Part shown: positions 1 to 10,010 of the stretch, in pieces
Numbering within the stretch: position 1 is the first letter of the stretch
Layout: every line of letters starts with the position of its first letter
Assembly (NCBI RefSeq): GCF_004362525.1
Contig: NZ_SNXS01000005.1
Span: 496,001-560,000 of the forward strand
Length of the DNA stretch: 64,000 bases
Source: Roseateles toxinivorans
GTDB taxonomy: Bacteria; Pseudomonadota; Gammaproteobacteria; Burkholderiales; Burkholderiaceae_C
Direction of reading: 5' to 3'
Position numbers and translations under genes: made by a program
Notes under the pieces: generated by a model
The model's database searches: none
The model's input: only the letters and a program-made list of their open reading frames with translations
Told to the model about the DNA's origin: nothing

Positions 1-1140
1 GGCCGCGGCCGTGCGGCCATGGCGCCAGACGCTGGGCACGCTCATGCCGGCGAAGTCATTGCTGCTCATCGGCGGCGGCGCCGGCTGGAAGTGGCCCACC
101 GGCTGGTTCAGCACAGGCAGATTGTCGGTGCCGGTGCGCAGATTGACCTGCGGCTGGACCACGCTCAGCGGCGCCTGCATGCGCTTGGCCTGGGTCAGAC
201 CGGTGGCAATCACCGTGACGCGCAGCTGGTCGCCCAGCGATTCGTCATAGGCCGTGCCGTAGATCACATGGGCGTCGTCGGCCGCATAGCGACGGATCGT
301 ATTCATCGCATTGCGGCTTTCGGCCAGCTTGAAGGTCGAGCGACCGGCGGCGATCAGCACCAGCACGCCACGCGCGCCGGACAGATCGATGCCTTCCAGC
401 AGCGGGCAGGCCACTGCCGCCTCTGCCGCCTTGGTGGCCCGGTCCGGGCCACCGGCCTGCGCCGTGCCCATCATTGCCTTGCCGGGCTCGCTCATCACCG
501 TCTTGACGTCTTCGAAGTCGACGTTGACCAGGCCAGGGATGTGGATGATGTCGCTGATGCCGCCGACGGCGTTCTTCAGCACATCGTTCGCATGGGCGAA
601 GGCCTGGTCCTGCGTGACGTCATCACCCAGCACGTCCAGCAGCTTGTCGTTCAGCACGACGATCAGCGAGTCCACATTCGCTTCCAGCTCGGCCAGGCCG
701 GCATCGGCCGCCTTGGTGCGACGGCCGCCCTCGAAGTCGAAGGGCTTGGTCACCACGCCGACGGTCAGGATGCCCATTTCCTTGGCCACGCGCGCGATCA
801 CCGGAGCCGCACCGGTACCGGTGCCACCGCCCATGCCGGCGGTGATGAACAGCATATTGGCGCCGGTGATGGCGTCACGTATGCGTTGCTCGGCTTCCTC
901 TGCAGCAGCGCGGCCGGCTTCGGGCTTGGCGCCAGCGCCGAGACCCGAGGTGCCCAGCTGAATCAGCTGGTGCGCGCTCGATCGGTTCAGCGCCTGGGCA
1001 TCGGTGTTCGCGCAAACGAACTCCACGCCTTGAACGCCCTGGTTGATCATGTGTTCGACGGCATTGCCTCCGCCGCCGCCCACGCCGATGACCTTGATCT
1101 GAGTGCCTTGGTCAAACTCTTCGATCATTTCGATCGCCAT
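1..1140 (-). CDS. ftsZ: Cell division GTPase FtsZ (3' end outside window)
   Basis: FtsZ is the tubulin-like GTPase that forms the Z ring at mid-cell and recruits the divisome. The reading frame runs open from an ATG at 1140 to the window edge, giving 380 residues. The glycine-rich nucleotide loop GVGGGGGNAV lies near residues 19-28 and the tubulin signature GGGTGTGAAP near residue 105. The variable linker has begun by the edge, so only the last few tens of residues, including the C-terminal FtsA/ZipA-binding peptide, are missing. A strong AGGAGG Shine-Dalgarno sits 6 bases before the ATG, the best ribosome site in the cluster, as expected for its most abundant protein. It is the last gene of the dcw cluster, 125 bases after ftsA. 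Confidence 0.97.
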   Translation of the reverse strand, partial: MAIEMIEEFDQGTQIKVIGVGGGGGNAVEHMINQGVQGVEFVCANTDAQALNRSSAHQLIQLGTSGLGAGAKPEAGRAAAEEAEQRIRDAITGANMLFITAGMGGGTGTGAAPVIARVAKEMGILTVGVVTKPFDFEGGRRTKAADAGLAELEANVDSLIVVLNDKLLDVLGDDVTQDQAFAHANDVLKNAVGGISDIIHIPGLVNVDFEDVKTVMSEPGKAMMGTAQAGGPDRATKAAEAAVACPLLEGIDLSGARGVLVLIAAGRSTFKLAESRNAMNTIRRYAADDAHVIYGTAYDESLGDQLRVTVIATGLTQAKRMQAPLSVVQPQVNLRTGTDNLPVLNQPVGHFQPAPPPMSSNDFAGMSVPSVWRHGRTAAA

Positions 1141-1176
1141 ATGGAACCTCCTAGGTCGATTGTGCAGCTGCCACTG

Positions 1177-1200
1177 AAAAAAACTATCGGGCTTACGCCC
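1177..1200 (-). terminator. Short hairpin with T-run between ftsA and ftsZ (possible attenuator)
   Basis: Read on the minus strand, GGGC-GTAA-GCCC (1189-1200) is followed after five bases by seven T residues (1177-1183). The four-pair stem is too short for a strong intrinsic terminator, but the T-run is perfect. It could partly uncouple ftsZ from upstream transcription, or it could be chance. Confidence 0.3.
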
Positions 1201-1265
1201 ATTCTTTGAGCTTCTTCGTCGTTTCTCCAACGACTTGAGCTCTCTTCTACAAGCTTCCAGGTCAC

Positions 1266-2495
1266 TTAGAAGTTACCTAGAAACCAATCCTTCAAACGTC
1301 CAAACAGGGTCTTCACCGAACCGGCCTGCTGGGCCGCCTTGTGGCCGCGCGTGCGGGCCAGTCGGGCTTCTTCCAGCAGGCCCATCACGGTGGCGGACCT
1401 CGGGTTGGACACCATGTCAAACAGAGCGCCGCTGTAGGTCGGGTTGCCCCGCCGCACCGGCTTCAAAAAGATGTCTTCGGCCAGTTCGACCATGCCCGGC
1501 ATCACCGCCGAGCCGCCGGTCAGCACGATGCCGGACGACAGCAGCTCTTCGTAGCCGCTCTCGCGAATGACCTGCTGCACCAGCGAGAAGATCTCCTCGA
1601 CGCGCGGCTCGATCACACCGGCCAGCGCCTGGCGGCTGAGCATGCGCGGCGCTCGGTCGCCAAGACCTGGCACCTCGACTTGATCGCTGGGGTCGGCCAG
1701 CAACTGCTTGGCCACGCCGTACTCGACCTTGATCTCCTCGGCATCCTTGGTCGGCGTGCGCAGGGCCATCGCGATATCGCTGGTGATCAGGTCACCGGCG
1801 ATCGGTATCACCGCCGTGTGGCGTATCGCACCGCCGGTGAAAATGGCCACATCGGTGGTGCCGGCGCCGATGTCGACGATGGCCACACCGAGATCGCGCT
1901 CGTCATCGGTCAGTGCAGCCAGGCTGGAGGCGCTGGGGTTCAGCACCAGCTGGTCGACCTCGAGGCCGCAGCGACGCACGCACTTGACGATGTTCTCGGC
2001 CGCGCTCTGCGCGCCGGTGACGATGTGGACCTTGACCTCCAGGCGCCCGCCGCTCATGCCGATGGGCTCCTTGACCTCGTGGCCGTCGATCACGAACTCC
2101 TGCGGCTCGACCAGCAGCAAACGCTGGTCGTTGGGGATATTGATCGCCTTGGCCGTCTCGACGACGCGGGCCACATCGACCGGCGTGACCTCCTTGTCGC
2201 GCACGATCACCATGCCGGTCGAGTTCTGGCCGCGGATATGGCTGCCGGTGATGCCGGTATAGACGCGGCTGATCTTGCAGTCGGCCATCATCTCGGCCTC
2301 TTTCAAGGCCTGCTGTATCGACTGCACGGTGGCGTCGATATTCACCACCACGCCGCGCTTCAGGCCATGCGAGGGCGCCACGCCCAAGCCCGCGATGCGC
2401 AGCTCGCCGGAGGGCATGACCTCGGCCACGACGGCCATCACCTTGGCGGTGCCAATGTCCAAGCCGACGACCAAATCCTTATATTCCTTGGCCAT
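1266..2495 (-). CDS. ftsA: Cell division protein FtsA
   Basis: FtsA is an actin-like ATPase that tethers FtsZ filaments to the inner membrane and signals to the late divisome. The 409-residue product has the usual length. The N-terminal phosphate-binding segment VGLDIGTAKV is at about residues 10-19, the second actin-type motif VDIGAGTTDVA near residue 207, and GIVLTGGSA near residue 322. The C-terminus ends in a tryptophan- and phenylalanine-containing helix (DWFLGNF) that fits the membrane-targeting helix. The start ATG is 6 bases after the ftsQ stop. Identification is firm. Confidence 0.97.
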   Translation of the reverse strand: MAKEYKDLVVGLDIGTAKVMAVVAEVMPSGELRIAGLGVAPSHGLKRGVVVNIDATVQSIQQALKEAEMMADCKISRVYTGITGSHIRGQNSTGMVIVRDKEVTPVDVARVVETAKAINIPNDQRLLLVEPQEFVIDGHEVKEPIGMSGGRLEVKVHIVTGAQSAAENIVKCVRRCGLEVDQLVLNPSASSLAALTDDERDLGVAIVDIGAGTTDVAIFTGGAIRHTAVIPIAGDLITSDIAMALRTPTKDAEEIKVEYGVAKQLLADPSDQVEVPGLGDRAPRMLSRQALAGVIEPRVEEIFSLVQQVIRESGYEELLSSGIVLTGGSAVMPGMVELAEDIFLKPVRRGNPTYSGALFDMVSNPRSATVMGLLEEARLARTRGHKAAQQAGSVKTLFGRLKDWFLGNF

Positions 2496-2501
2496 AAATC
2501 C

Positions 2502-3335
2502 TCAACGTTTCTTGACGGGCACTACCGGGCCCGTTGTGGTGGACACGCCGCGCAGCTGCACGGCATAGCCATCGGCATGGCGCAGATCGGCGGACAGCAG
2601 AGGCCGCTGATACTGCGAGGTGATCTGCGTCACCGTGCGAACAAACTGCGTCAGGCGCTGCAACACCTCGTCGTCACTGCCGCGACCCAGCTCGACCACC
2701 GCGCCGCGTTCCATCTTGATGCGCCAGGAGCCGCGGCCCGACAGGTCCAGCCGCTCGACGCTGTCTTCCAGCGGCGCCACTGCCTCGTTCACGCGCCGCC
2801 ACAGCGACAACATATGCGGCGCCGTGCCCTGCGGGCCCGACAGCACCGGCAGCTTCTCGTCCTCGACATCGCCCAGATTGGCCTGGAACACCTCGCCCTG
2901 GGTATTGACCAGCAGGCTCTCTTCGGTGGCCTCGCTGTCGGCGTTGGCCCCCTCGACCTTGCCCTCCCACAGGGCGGCGGCATGGTGTTCTTCGAGGCTG
3001 ACCACCAGGCGATTGGGCCAGACCCGCTGCACCACCGCATGCCGCACCCAGGGCACCGCCTCGAAGGCCTCGCGGCCGGCGGCCAGATTCATCGTGAAGA
3101 AATTGCCCTGCAGCCGCGGCAAGGCATTGGCGCGCAGCGAAGCCACGCTGTTGCGCGAGACCTCGCCGTCCACCTTGATGGCGCGCAGGCCGAACACCGG
3201 CAGACGCGCCACCCAGCTCATCAACAGCGCCAGCAGGGCGACGGCGATCAGGGTGAACAGCAGCGCCGACACGCCATTCATCAGCCGCACGTCGGGCGGC
3301 AGCTGGATGTCATGGGTGGAGGTGGCGGCGCGCAT
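2502..3335 (-). CDS. ftsQ: Cell division protein FtsQ
   Basis: FtsQ is a bitopic inner-membrane protein that links early and late divisome parts through FtsB and FtsL. I chose the ATG at 3335, which gives 277 residues and lies 10 bases after the ddl stop; an upstream in-frame start would overlap ddl by 41 bases. The protein has a short cytoplasmic tail, one TM segment at about residues 22-44, then the POTRA domain beginning around VFGLRAIKVDGEV, and the FtsQ beta domain. An acidic, variable stretch rich in Glu, Asp and Ser lies mid-protein (near residues 120-135). Position between ddl and ftsA is classic. Confidence 0.95.
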   Translation of the reverse strand: MRAATSTHDIQLPPDVRLMNGVSALLFTLIAVALLALLMSWVARLPVFGLRAIKVDGEVSRNSVASLRANALPRLQGNFFTMNLAAGREAFEAVPWVRHAVVQRVWPNRLVVSLEEHHAAALWEGKVEGANADSEATEESLLVNTQGEVFQANLGDVEDEKLPVLSGPQGTAPHMLSLWRRVNEAVAPLEDSVERLDLSGRGSWRIKMERGAVVELGRGSDDEVLQRLTQFVRTVTQITSQYQRPLLSADLRHADGYAVQLRGVSTTTGPVVPVKKR

Positions 3336-3345
3336 GGCTGTTCGT

Positions 3346-4335
3346 TCAGTGCGGGTTCTGGGTCTGGGCCGAATCGAGGCTGGCATGGGCCAGCAGCCAC
3401 AGGCACAGCTGCTCGTAGCTCAGGCCGGCGGCCTTGGCCGAGATCGGCACCAGCGAATGCGAGGTCATGCCCGGCGAGGTGTTCATCTCGAGCAGGAAGG
3501 GCTTGCGGTCGCTCGCGCGCAGCATGATGTCGGCACGGCCCCAGCCGCGACAGCCCAGCGAGAGGTAGGCAGCTAGCACGATGCGCTGGATTTCCTGCTC
3601 CTCTTCAGCCGGCAGGCCGCTCGGGCAGAGGTAGCGCGTGCTGTCGGTGAAATACTTGTTCTGATAGTCGTAATTGCCTGCCGGCGCCTGGATGCGGACC
3701 ACGGGCAGCACGACGGCGTTCAAGCCCTCACCCAGCACCGGGCAAGTCAATTCGTCGCCATCAATGAACTCCTCGCACAGCACCTCGCTATCGTAGCGGG
3801 CCGCAAGGGCCACGGCCTCCTGCATTTGCGAGTAGCCAACGACTTTTGTGGCCCCCATCGACGAGCCCTCGTGCGGCGGCTTGACGAACAGCGGCAGGCC
3901 CAGTTCGTCGGGCACGGCGCGGGTGTGCTCGCGGGTCTGCTGATCGGCCGCAAGCTTCACATAGCGCGGCGTCGGCAGGCCATCGGCCAGCCACAGGCGC
4001 TTGGTCATGATCTTGTCCATCGCGATGCTGGAGGCCATCACGCCTGAGCCGGTGTAGGGAATGCCCAGCAGCTCCAGCGCACCCTGCACCGTGCCATCTT
4101 CGCCATGCCGGCCATGCAGGGCGATGAAGCAGCGGTCGAAGCCCTCATGCTTGAGTTCGACCAGCTCGCGCTCGGCCGGGTCGAATGCGTGGGCATCGAC
4201 ACCCAGGCTCAGCAAGGCCTTGAGCACGCCGGGGCCAGACATGGTCTTGGACACCTCGCGCTCGGCCGAGGTGCCGCCCATCAGCACGGCCACCTTGCCC
4301 AGCGCCTTGACATCAATATTCAGATCGAGCTTCAT
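3346..4335 (-). CDS. ddlB: D-alanine--D-alanine ligase
   Basis: This ATP-grasp enzyme joins two D-alanines for the lipid II pentapeptide. The 329-residue length fits Ddl[16 protein letters not shown] near the N-terminus is the family signature, [16 protein letters not shown] follows, and [13 protein letters not shown] near the C-terminus carries the conserved Glu and Asn that bind magnesium plus the substrate serine loop. The start ATG overlaps the murC stop by four bases (ATGA), showing translational coupling. Confidence 0.97.
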   Translation of the reverse strand: MKLDLNIDVKALGKVAVLMGGTSAEREVSKTMSGPGVLKALLSLGVDAHAFDPAERELVELKHEGFDRCFIALHGRHGEDGTVQGALELLGIPYTGSGVMASSIAMDKIMTKRLWLADGLPTPRYVKLAADQQTREHTRAVPDELGLPLFVKPPHEGSSMGATKVVGYSQMQEAVALAARYDSEVLCEEFIDGDELTCPVLGEGLNAVVLPVVRIQAPAGNYDYQNKYFTDSTRYLCPSGLPAEEEQEIQRIVLAAYLSLGCRGWGRADIMLRASDRKPFLLEMNTSPGMTSHSLVPISAKAAGLSYEQLCLWLLAHASLDSAQTQNPH

Positions 4336-5756
4336 GCGCCCTGCCCCCTCAACATGTTCACCACCTGGGCCGGCACGCCGCCCATATTGCCGGCGCCCAT
4401 GGCAATCACCACATCGCCGTCACGCGCGTGCTGGCAAATAGCCTGCGGCATCGCGCTCACCTCATCGACAAAGATAGGCTCGACCTTGCCGGCCACGCGC
4501 AGCGCACGGGCCAGGCTGCGGCCATCGGCCGCCACGATAGCCGCCTCGCCGGCCGAATAGACCTCGGTCAGCAGCACGCTGTCGGCGCTGGACATGACCT
4601 TGACGAAGTCTTCGAAGCAGTCCCGAGTGCGGGTGTACCTATGGGGTTGAAACGCCAGCACCAGGCGCCGGCCAGGGAAGGCCCCGCGGGCGGCGGACAG
4701 CACGGCCGCCATCTCGACCGGATGATGGCCGTAGTCGTCGATCAGCGTGAACGTGCCGCCACCGGCCGCCGGCAGCTCGCCATAGCGCTGGAAGCGGCGA
4801 CCGACGCCGGCAAAGCCGGCCAGTGCCTTCAGCATCGGCGCATCGGGCAGCTCCAGCTCGGCGGCCACGCAGATCGCAGCCAGCGCATTCAGCACATTGT
4901 GCGAGCCGGCCAGATTCAGGGTCACGTCCAGATCGGGCAGCGTCGTGCCGCTGTCGCTCAACTCGCGGCGCTGCACGGTGAAGCGCATCTGGCCGCCAGG
5001 CAGCGCCTGCACATCGACCGCGCGCACCTGCACGTCGTCGCCGAAGCCGTAGGTGACGACCGGACGCGACAACATCGGCAGTATCGAGCGCACGCCCGGA
5101 TCGTCGCCGCACATGATGGCCGAACCGTAGAAGGGCATACGGTGCAGGAATTCGACAAAGGCCTGCTTCAGCCTGGCGAAGTCATGGCCATAGGTCTCCA
5201 TATGGTCGGCGTCGATATTGGTGACGACGGCCAGCACCGGCAGCAGGTTCAGGAACGATGCGTCCGACTCATCGGCCTCGACGACGATGTACTCGCCCGA
5301 GCCGAGGCGCGAATTGGCGCCGGCGCTGTTGAGCATGCCGCCGATGACAAAGGTCGGGTCGAGCTCGGCTTCAGCCAGCACGCTGGTCACCAACGAAGTC
5401 GTCGTCGTCTTGCCGTGCGTGCCGGCGATGGCAATGCCGCGCTTGAGGCGCATCAGCTCGGCCAGCATCACCGCGCGGGGCACGACCGGCACGCGGGCGG
5501 CACGGGCGGCCGTCACCTCGGGGTTGTCCTGCTTCACGGCCGTGGACGTGACCACCGCCTGTGCGCCGGCAATGTGAGCGGCATCGTGGCCGATGTGCAC
5601 GCGTATGCCCAGCGAGGCCAGGCGCTGCGAGGTGGCGCTGTCGCTCTGGTCCGAACCGGACACGGCATAGCCCAGGTTGTGCAGGATCTCGGCAATGCCG
5701 CTCATGCCTGCGCCGCCGATGCCGACGAAGTGGATGCGCTTGACCGCATGCTTCAT
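4332..5756 (-). CDS. murC: UDP-N-acetylmuramate--L-alanine ligase MurC
   Basis: MurC adds L-alanine to UDP-MurNAc, the first step of stem peptide synthesis. The ATG at 5756 gives 474 residues and overlaps the murG stop by four bases; the same frame stays open upstream within murG but has no homology there. [17 protein letters not shown] near residue 9 is the nucleotide-sugar binding motif. [16 protein letters not shown] near residue 110 is the Mur ligase ATP-binding loop, and [10 protein letters not shown] marks the C-terminal domain. Cytoplasmic. Confidence 0.97.
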   Translation of the reverse strand: MKHAVKRIHFVGIGGAGMSGIAEILHNLGYAVSGSDQSDSATSQRLASLGIRVHIGHDAAHIAGAQAVVTSTAVKQDNPEVTAARAARVPVVPRAVMLAELMRLKRGIAIAGTHGKTTTTSLVTSVLAEAELDPTFVIGGMLNSAGANSRLGSGEYIVVEADESDASFLNLLPVLAVVTNIDADHMETYGHDFARLKQAFVEFLHRMPFYGSAIMCGDDPGVRSILPMLSRPVVTYGFGDDVQVRAVDVQALPGGQMRFTVQRRELSDSGTTLPDLDVTLNLAGSHNVLNALAAICVAAELELPDAPMLKALAGFAGVGRRFQRYGELPAAGGGTFTLIDDYGHHPVEMAAVLSAARGAFPGRRLVLAFQPHRYTRTRDCFEDFVKVMSSADSVLLTEVYSAGEAAIVAADGRSLARALRVAGKVEPIFVDEVSAMPQAICQHARDGDVVIAMGAGNMGGVPAQVVNMLRGQGA

Positions 5757-6844
5757 GGCCTTGTCCTTTGCTCGATCATTTTCTCTATCTCGTCGGCCAC
5801 CCGGGCGGCGGCGCGGGGCCGGGCCAGCGCATGGGCCTTGAGGCCCATCGCCGTCAAGGCAGAGCGGTCCAGCTTGCTCAGCAACTCGAACAGGCGCTGC
5901 GGGCTCAGCTCGTTCTGCGGCAGATGGATGGCCGCGCCGTGCTGGGCCATGAATCTGGCGTTGTCGCGCTGGTGCGAGGTGGTGCTGACGACCAGGGGCA
6001 CCAGCACCGCCGGCACGCCAGCCGCGCACAGCTCGCTGACCGTCACCGCACCGGCGCGGCAGACGACCAGGTCGCACTCGGTCAGGGCCTTGGCCATATC
6101 GTCGATGAAGGGTATGACCTCGGCCTGCACACCGGCCGCGGCATAGGCGGCATTGACGGCGTCGAAGTTGCCGGCGCCGGTCTGGTGCGTGACCCAGGGC
6201 CGCTCGACCTGCGGCCACAGCGCCAGGGCCTTGGGCAGGCAGTCGTTCAGGGCCTGTGCGCCCAGCGAGCCACCGACCACCAACACGCGCAGCGGGCCGT
6301 GACGGCCTTCGTAGCGCTGTTCAGGGGCGGCGATCGCCTCGATCTCGCTGCGCACCGGGTTGCCGGTGACGACGGCCTTGGCCGTGCTTGCTGCGGCCGC
6401 CCCGTCGAAGCCGAAGCCGATGCGCCGGGCAAAGGGGCGAAGGCTGCTGTTGCTCATCAACAGGCTGGCGTCGGCATTGACCAGCATCAGCGGGCGGCGC
6501 AGCAGCCAGGCCATCAGTCCGCCGGGGAAGCAGACATAGCCGCCCATGCCCAGCACCGCGTCGGCCGAACGCTTGCGCAGGATGGCCGCGCTGTCGACAA
6601 AGGCCTTCAGCAGCTTGCCAAAACCCTTCAGCGTGTGCAGCAGACCCTTGCCGCGCAGGCCGCTGAACTGGAGGCTGTCCATGCTGATGCCGCTGGGCGG
6701 CACGAGCTTGTTCTCCATGCCGTGGGAGGTGCCCAGCCAGCTGACCGTCCAGCCGCGGCGCTGCATCTCCTCGGCCACGGCCAGGCCCGGGATGATGTGG
6801 CCGCCGGTGCCAGCCGCCATGATGACCAGATGACGACTGGTCAT
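5753..6844 (-). CDS. murG: UDP-GlcNAc:undecaprenyl-PP-MurNAc-pentapeptide GlcNAc transferase MurG
   Basis: MurG converts lipid I to lipid II on the cytoplasmic face of the inner membrane. The 363-residue product starts with [21 protein letters not shown], the glycine loop of GT28 glycosyltransferases. A second conserved part, [24 protein letters not shown] near residues 265-290, forms the UDP-GlcNAc pocket. Its start overlaps the stop of the small ORF upstream by four bases, and its stop overlaps the murC start. Confidence 0.97.
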   Translation of the reverse strand: MTSRHLVIMAAGTGGHIIPGLAVAEEMQRRGWTVSWLGTSHGMENKLVPPSGISMDSLQFSGLRGKGLLHTLKGFGKLLKAFVDSAAILRKRSADAVLGMGGYVCFPGGLMAWLLRRPLMLVNADASLLMSNSSLRPFARRIGFGFDGAAAASTAKAVVTGNPVRSEIEAIAAPEQRYEGRHGPLRVLVVGGSLGAQALNDCLPKALALWPQVERPWVTHQTGAGNFDAVNAAYAAAGVQAEVIPFIDDMAKALTECDLVVCRAGAVTVSELCAAGVPAVLVPLVVSTTSHQRDNARFMAQHGAAIHLPQNELSPQRLFELLSKLDRSALTAMGLKAHALARPRAAARVADEIEKMIEQRTRP

Positions 6845-7011
6845 GACTTGACCCTCTTGGCTTCGGCGCGCAGGCTGCGGCGCGGCTTGCGCGGGCCGTA
6901 CTGCTTGCGCGCTTCGAAATCGCGCGACTGCGCCGTGGCCAGCAGGCCCAGCGCCTTCACCAGTTCCGCCAGATCATCGGCCAGACTCAATGCGAGTTCG
7001 CGCAAGCTCAT
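6841..7011 (-). CDS. Small ORF of 56 residues coupled between ftsW and murG
   Basis: I do not recognise this protein. The ATG at 7011 overlaps the ftsW stop as ATGA, and its TGA overlaps the murG start as ATGA, so it is translationally coupled on both sides. The N-terminal half ([22 protein letters not shown]) looks like an amphipathic acidic helix. The C-terminal half is strongly basic, with many Lys and Arg ([18 protein letters not shown]). No TM segment or signal peptide is seen. In E. coli ftsW and murG are directly adjacent. It may be a real small partner of FtsW or MurG, or a coupling device that keeps ribosomes moving into murG. Evidence for coding is its exact fit between both neighbours. 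Confidence 0.6.
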   Translation of the reverse strand: MSLRELALSLADDLAELVKALGLLATAQSRDFEARKQYGPRKPRRSLRAEAKRVKS

Positions 7012-8270
7012 GCCCTGCCCCCCCGCATCATCTGTCTGTTCTCGATGTCGATCCTGACCACGATGGCCAACGCCACACAGTTCATCAGGATGGCCGAACC
7101 GCCATAGCTCATCAGCGGCAGGGTCAGGCCCTTGGTCGGCAGCACGCCCAGGTTCACGCCCATATTGATGAAGGCCTGGCCGCCCATCCAGATGCCCACG
7201 CCCTGGGCCATCAGGCCGGCAAACACACGGTCCAGCGCGATCGCCTGGCGGCCGATGTGGAACAGCCGCCGTGACAGCCAGAAGAAGGCCACGATGACGA
7301 TGGCCACGCCGACAAAGCCCAGCTCCTCGCCGATCACGGCCAGCAGAAAGTCGGTATGGGCCTCGGGCAGGTAGTGCAGCTTCTCGATGCTGCCGCCCAG
7401 GCCCTGGCCGAAGAACTCGCCCCGTCCAAAGGCGATCAGCGAGTGGGTCAGCTGGTAGGCCTTGCCCTGGGCGTAGCGCTCGTCCCAGGGATTCAGATAG
7501 GCAAAGATGCGCTCGCGCCGCCAATCGCTGAGCGAGATCATCAGCACGAAGGCGCCAACCAGCACGGTGGAGATCAGCAGGAACATGCGGCCGTTGACAC
7601 CGCCGAGGAACAGTATGCCCATCGCGATCGCCGCGATGACCATGAAGGCTCCCATGTCAGGCTCGGCCAGCAGCAATACCCCCACCACACCCAGCGCGAT
7701 GGCCATCGGGTAGGTGGCGCGGAAGAAGTTCTCCTTCAGATCCATCTTGCGCACCATATAGCTGGCGGCATACATGGCCATGGCCAGCTTGGCCAGCTCG
7801 CTGGGCTGGAAGTTCATCACGCCCAGCGGAATCCAGCGGCGCGCGCCATAGACCACCTTGCCCACGCCGGGAATCAGCACCGCCACCAGCAGGACGAGCG
7901 CCGCGACGAACATCCACGGCGCGAAGCGCTCCCAGGTGCTGATCGGCACCTGCACCACCACCAGCCCGGCCACGATGGCCAGACCCACGGCCACCGCATG
8001 GCGGCCAAGGAAGTAGGTGCCGGTGTAGCGCGAGAAGCGGGGGTTGTCCGGCATTGCCACCGAGGCCGAATAGACCATCAGCAAGCCCAAGGCCATCAAG
8101 GCCAGCACGATCCAGACCAGGGTTTGATCGAAGCCCAGCAGCTTGCTGGACTGCCCGGACGATACGCTGACCCAGTCGCGCACCGGCACCTCGGCCTTGG
8201 GCTCGCGGCTCAGCAGATTCGCCCAGCGCTCGCGCAGGCTGCTCAGGCTGAAGGCGGTGGCAAAGCTCAT
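7008..8270 (-). CDS. ftsW: Septal peptidoglycan glycosyltransferase FtsW
   Basis: FtsW is the SEDS-family polymerase that works with FtsI to build septal peptidoglycan. The 420 residues include an N-terminal cytoplasmic tail of about 48 residues and about ten TM helices. Conserved SEDS segments are visible: [20 protein letters not shown] near residue 142, [10 protein letters not shown] near 206, and [16 protein letters not shown] followed by the C-terminal [13 protein letters not shown]. The start overlaps the murD stop by four bases and the stop overlaps the small ORF start. Confidence 0.97.
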   Translation of the reverse strand: MSFATAFSLSSLRERWANLLSREPKAEVPVRDWVSVSSGQSSKLLGFDQTLVWIVLALMALGLLMVYSASVAMPDNPRFSRYTGTYFLGRHAVAVGLAIVAGLVVVQVPISTWERFAPWMFVAALVLLVAVLIPGVGKVVYGARRWIPLGVMNFQPSELAKLAMAMYAASYMVRKMDLKENFFRATYPMAIALGVVGVLLLAEPDMGAFMVIAAIAMGILFLGGVNGRMFLLISTVLVGAFVLMISLSDWRRERIFAYLNPWDERYAQGKAYQLTHSLIAFGRGEFFGQGLGGSIEKLHYLPEAHTDFLLAVIGEELGFVGVAIVIVAFFWLSRRLFHIGRQAIALDRVFAGLMAQGVGIWMGGQAFINMGVNLGVLPTKGLTLPLMSYGGSAILMNCVALAIVVRIDIENRQMMRGGRA

Positions 8271-10003
8271 GCCAACCCCCGCTCGTTGGCAATGGCCTGC
8301 ACCGCGTCAACAAAGACCTCGGCGCGGTGGGCGTAGTTGCGGAACATGTCCAGGCTGGCGCAGGCCGGGCTCAGCAGCACGCAGTCGCCGGTTTGCGCCT
8401 GCTCGAAGGCCCAGGTGGTGGCGGCCGGCAGGTCATCGAAGCGCTGCTGCGGCACATCGGCATCGACCAGGGCCGCTTCGATCTGACCCGCATCGCGGCC
8501 GATCAGCGCCACGGCGCGGGCATGACGGGCGACCGGGCCGCTGAGGGGACTGAAGTCCTGGCCCTTGCCGTCGCCGCCGAGGATGATCACGATCTTGGAC
8601 GGAGCGCGATCCTGGCCCAGGCCGGTCAGCGCGGCGACGGTGGCGCCGACATTGGTGCCCTTGCTGTCGTCGATCGCATCCACGCCATCAATGGTGTTGA
8701 CATGCTCGACGCGGTGCGGCTCGCCACGGTACTCGCGCAGGCCATGCAGCATAGGCGCCAGCGGCAGGCCGGCGGTGCTGCACAGCGCCAGCGCGGCCAG
8801 CGCGTTCGAGGCATTGTGGCGGCCACGCACGCGCAGCGCATCGGCAGGCATCAGGCGCTGGATGATGATTTCTTCCTCGTCATCATCCTTGCGACGTTTG
8901 ATCGTCTCATCCGCTTCCAGTGCGCGCACGAGCCAGGCCATGCCGTTCTCGGTGACCAGACCGAAGTCGCCCGGGCGGTCCGGCGCGTCAAGGCCGAAGC
9001 GCACCAGCTTGCGCGACACGGCACGCGTCGGCCGGCCACGGCCGCCCTTGACCATCACCGGCGCAGGCACCAGGGCCTCGACCCGTGGATCGTCGCGATT
9101 GATGACCATCACGCCCTGCTCGCCGAACACGCGGGCCTTGGCGGCGATATAGGCCGCCATGTCGCCATGCCAGTCCAGATGGTCCTGAGTGATGTTCAGC
9201 ACGGTGCCCGCGGTGGGCTCGAAACCCTGCACGCCATCAAGCTGGAAGCTGGACAGCTCCAGCACCCAGACCTCGGGCAGATGCTCGAACACCGGTGCCT
9301 TGGGCGGCGGCGGCTTGATCGGCAGCGGGGGCTCGTCCAGCAAGGCATCGACGGCTTCGAGCGTGGTCTGTTCCGCTGCTGGCTCAGCCACCTCTTCGAT
9401 TGGCGCCTCAAGCACGGCCTCGTCCGCCTCGGCCGGCTCTTCAATGGCAACAGTCTCGGCCGACACCTCGGACGCGACCTCAACCACCGGCTCCATATCC
9501 AGCGCTGCGGCCAGCGTGTCCAGCATCGTCGGCCCGATATTGCCGGCCATCGCCACGCGCCTGCCGGTGCGGGCCACCAGCTGGGCCGTCATCGAGGTCG
9601 TCGTGGTCTTGCCATTGGTACCGGTGATGGCCAGCACGGCCGGGGCGTAGCGGCGCTCGGCCTTCAGGTCGGCCAGTGCCTGCGCGAACAGTTCCAGCTC
9701 GCCCTGGATGCGTATGCCGGCAGCGCGGGCCTGGGCCAGCAGCGGCGCGATGCGGGCATCGCCGGGGGCCAGGCCCGGGCTCTTCAGCAGCAGCTGCACG
9801 CCATGCAGAACGTTGTCCGCAAAGTCGCCGCTCAGGCGTGTGGCGGCGGGCACCTTCTCGGCCAGGGCCGTCGCCTGCGGTGGGTTCTCCCGCGAATCCC
9901 AGACCTGCACCCGGGCGCCGCTTCGGGCGCACCAGGCCGCCATGGCAAGGCCGGACTCGCCGAGTCCGAGCACCATGACATTGAGGTCTTGAAGCTGCTT
10001 CAT
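8267..10003 (-). CDS. murD: UDP-MurNAc-L-Ala--D-glutamate ligase MurD with an acidic insertion
   Basis: MurD adds D-glutamate to UDP-MurNAc-L-Ala. Family motifs are intact: [13 protein letters not shown] near residue 10, the ATP loop [14 protein letters not shown] at about 125-138, [11 protein letters not shown] at 247-257, DHLDWHG at 274-280 and DDSKGTN further on. At 578 residues it is over 100 longer than E. coli MurD (about 438). Most of the excess is a low-complexity Glu/Ala/Val/Pro segment at residues 170-240, between the [16 protein letters not shown] and VLELSSFQ parts of the ATPase domain. A second small charged loop, [10 protein letters not shown], is at 369-378. The frame is uninterrupted, so these are insertions and not frameshifts. 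Confidence 0.95.
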   Translation of the reverse strand: MKQLQDLNVMVLGLGESGLAMAAWCARSGARVQVWDSRENPPQATALAEKVPAATRLSGDFADNVLHGVQLLLKSPGLAPGDARIAPLLAQARAAGIRIQGELELFAQALADLKAERRYAPAVLAITGTNGKTTTTSMTAQLVARTGRRVAMAGNIGPTMLDTLAAALDMEPVVEVASEVSAETVAIEEPAEADEAVLEAPIEEVAEPAAEQTTLEAVDALLDEPPLPIKPPPPKAPVFEHLPEVWVLELSSFQLDGVQGFEPTAGTVLNITQDHLDWHGDMAAYIAAKARVFGEQGVMVINRDDPRVEALVPAPVMVKGGRGRPTRAVSRKLVRFGLDAPDRPGDFGLVTENGMAWLVRALEADETIKRRKDDDEEEIIIQRLMPADALRVRGRHNASNALAALALCSTAGLPLAPMLHGLREYRGEPHRVEHVNTIDGVDAIDDSKGTNVGATVAALTGLGQDRAPSKIVIILGGDGKGQDFSPLSGPVARHARAVALIGRDAGQIEAALVDADVPQQRFDDLPAATTWAFEQAQTGDCVLLSPACASLDMFRNYAHRAEVFVDAVQAIANERGLA

Positions 10004-10010
10004 GATGGTG

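Noticed and set aside
1341-3527. Plus-strand reading frame of 728 codons antisense to ftsA and ftsQ
   Set aside because: It mirrors well-conserved genes on the minus strand, is full of His, Gln, Arg and Ala in a way typical of antisense frames in high-GC DNA, and has no recognisable domain.
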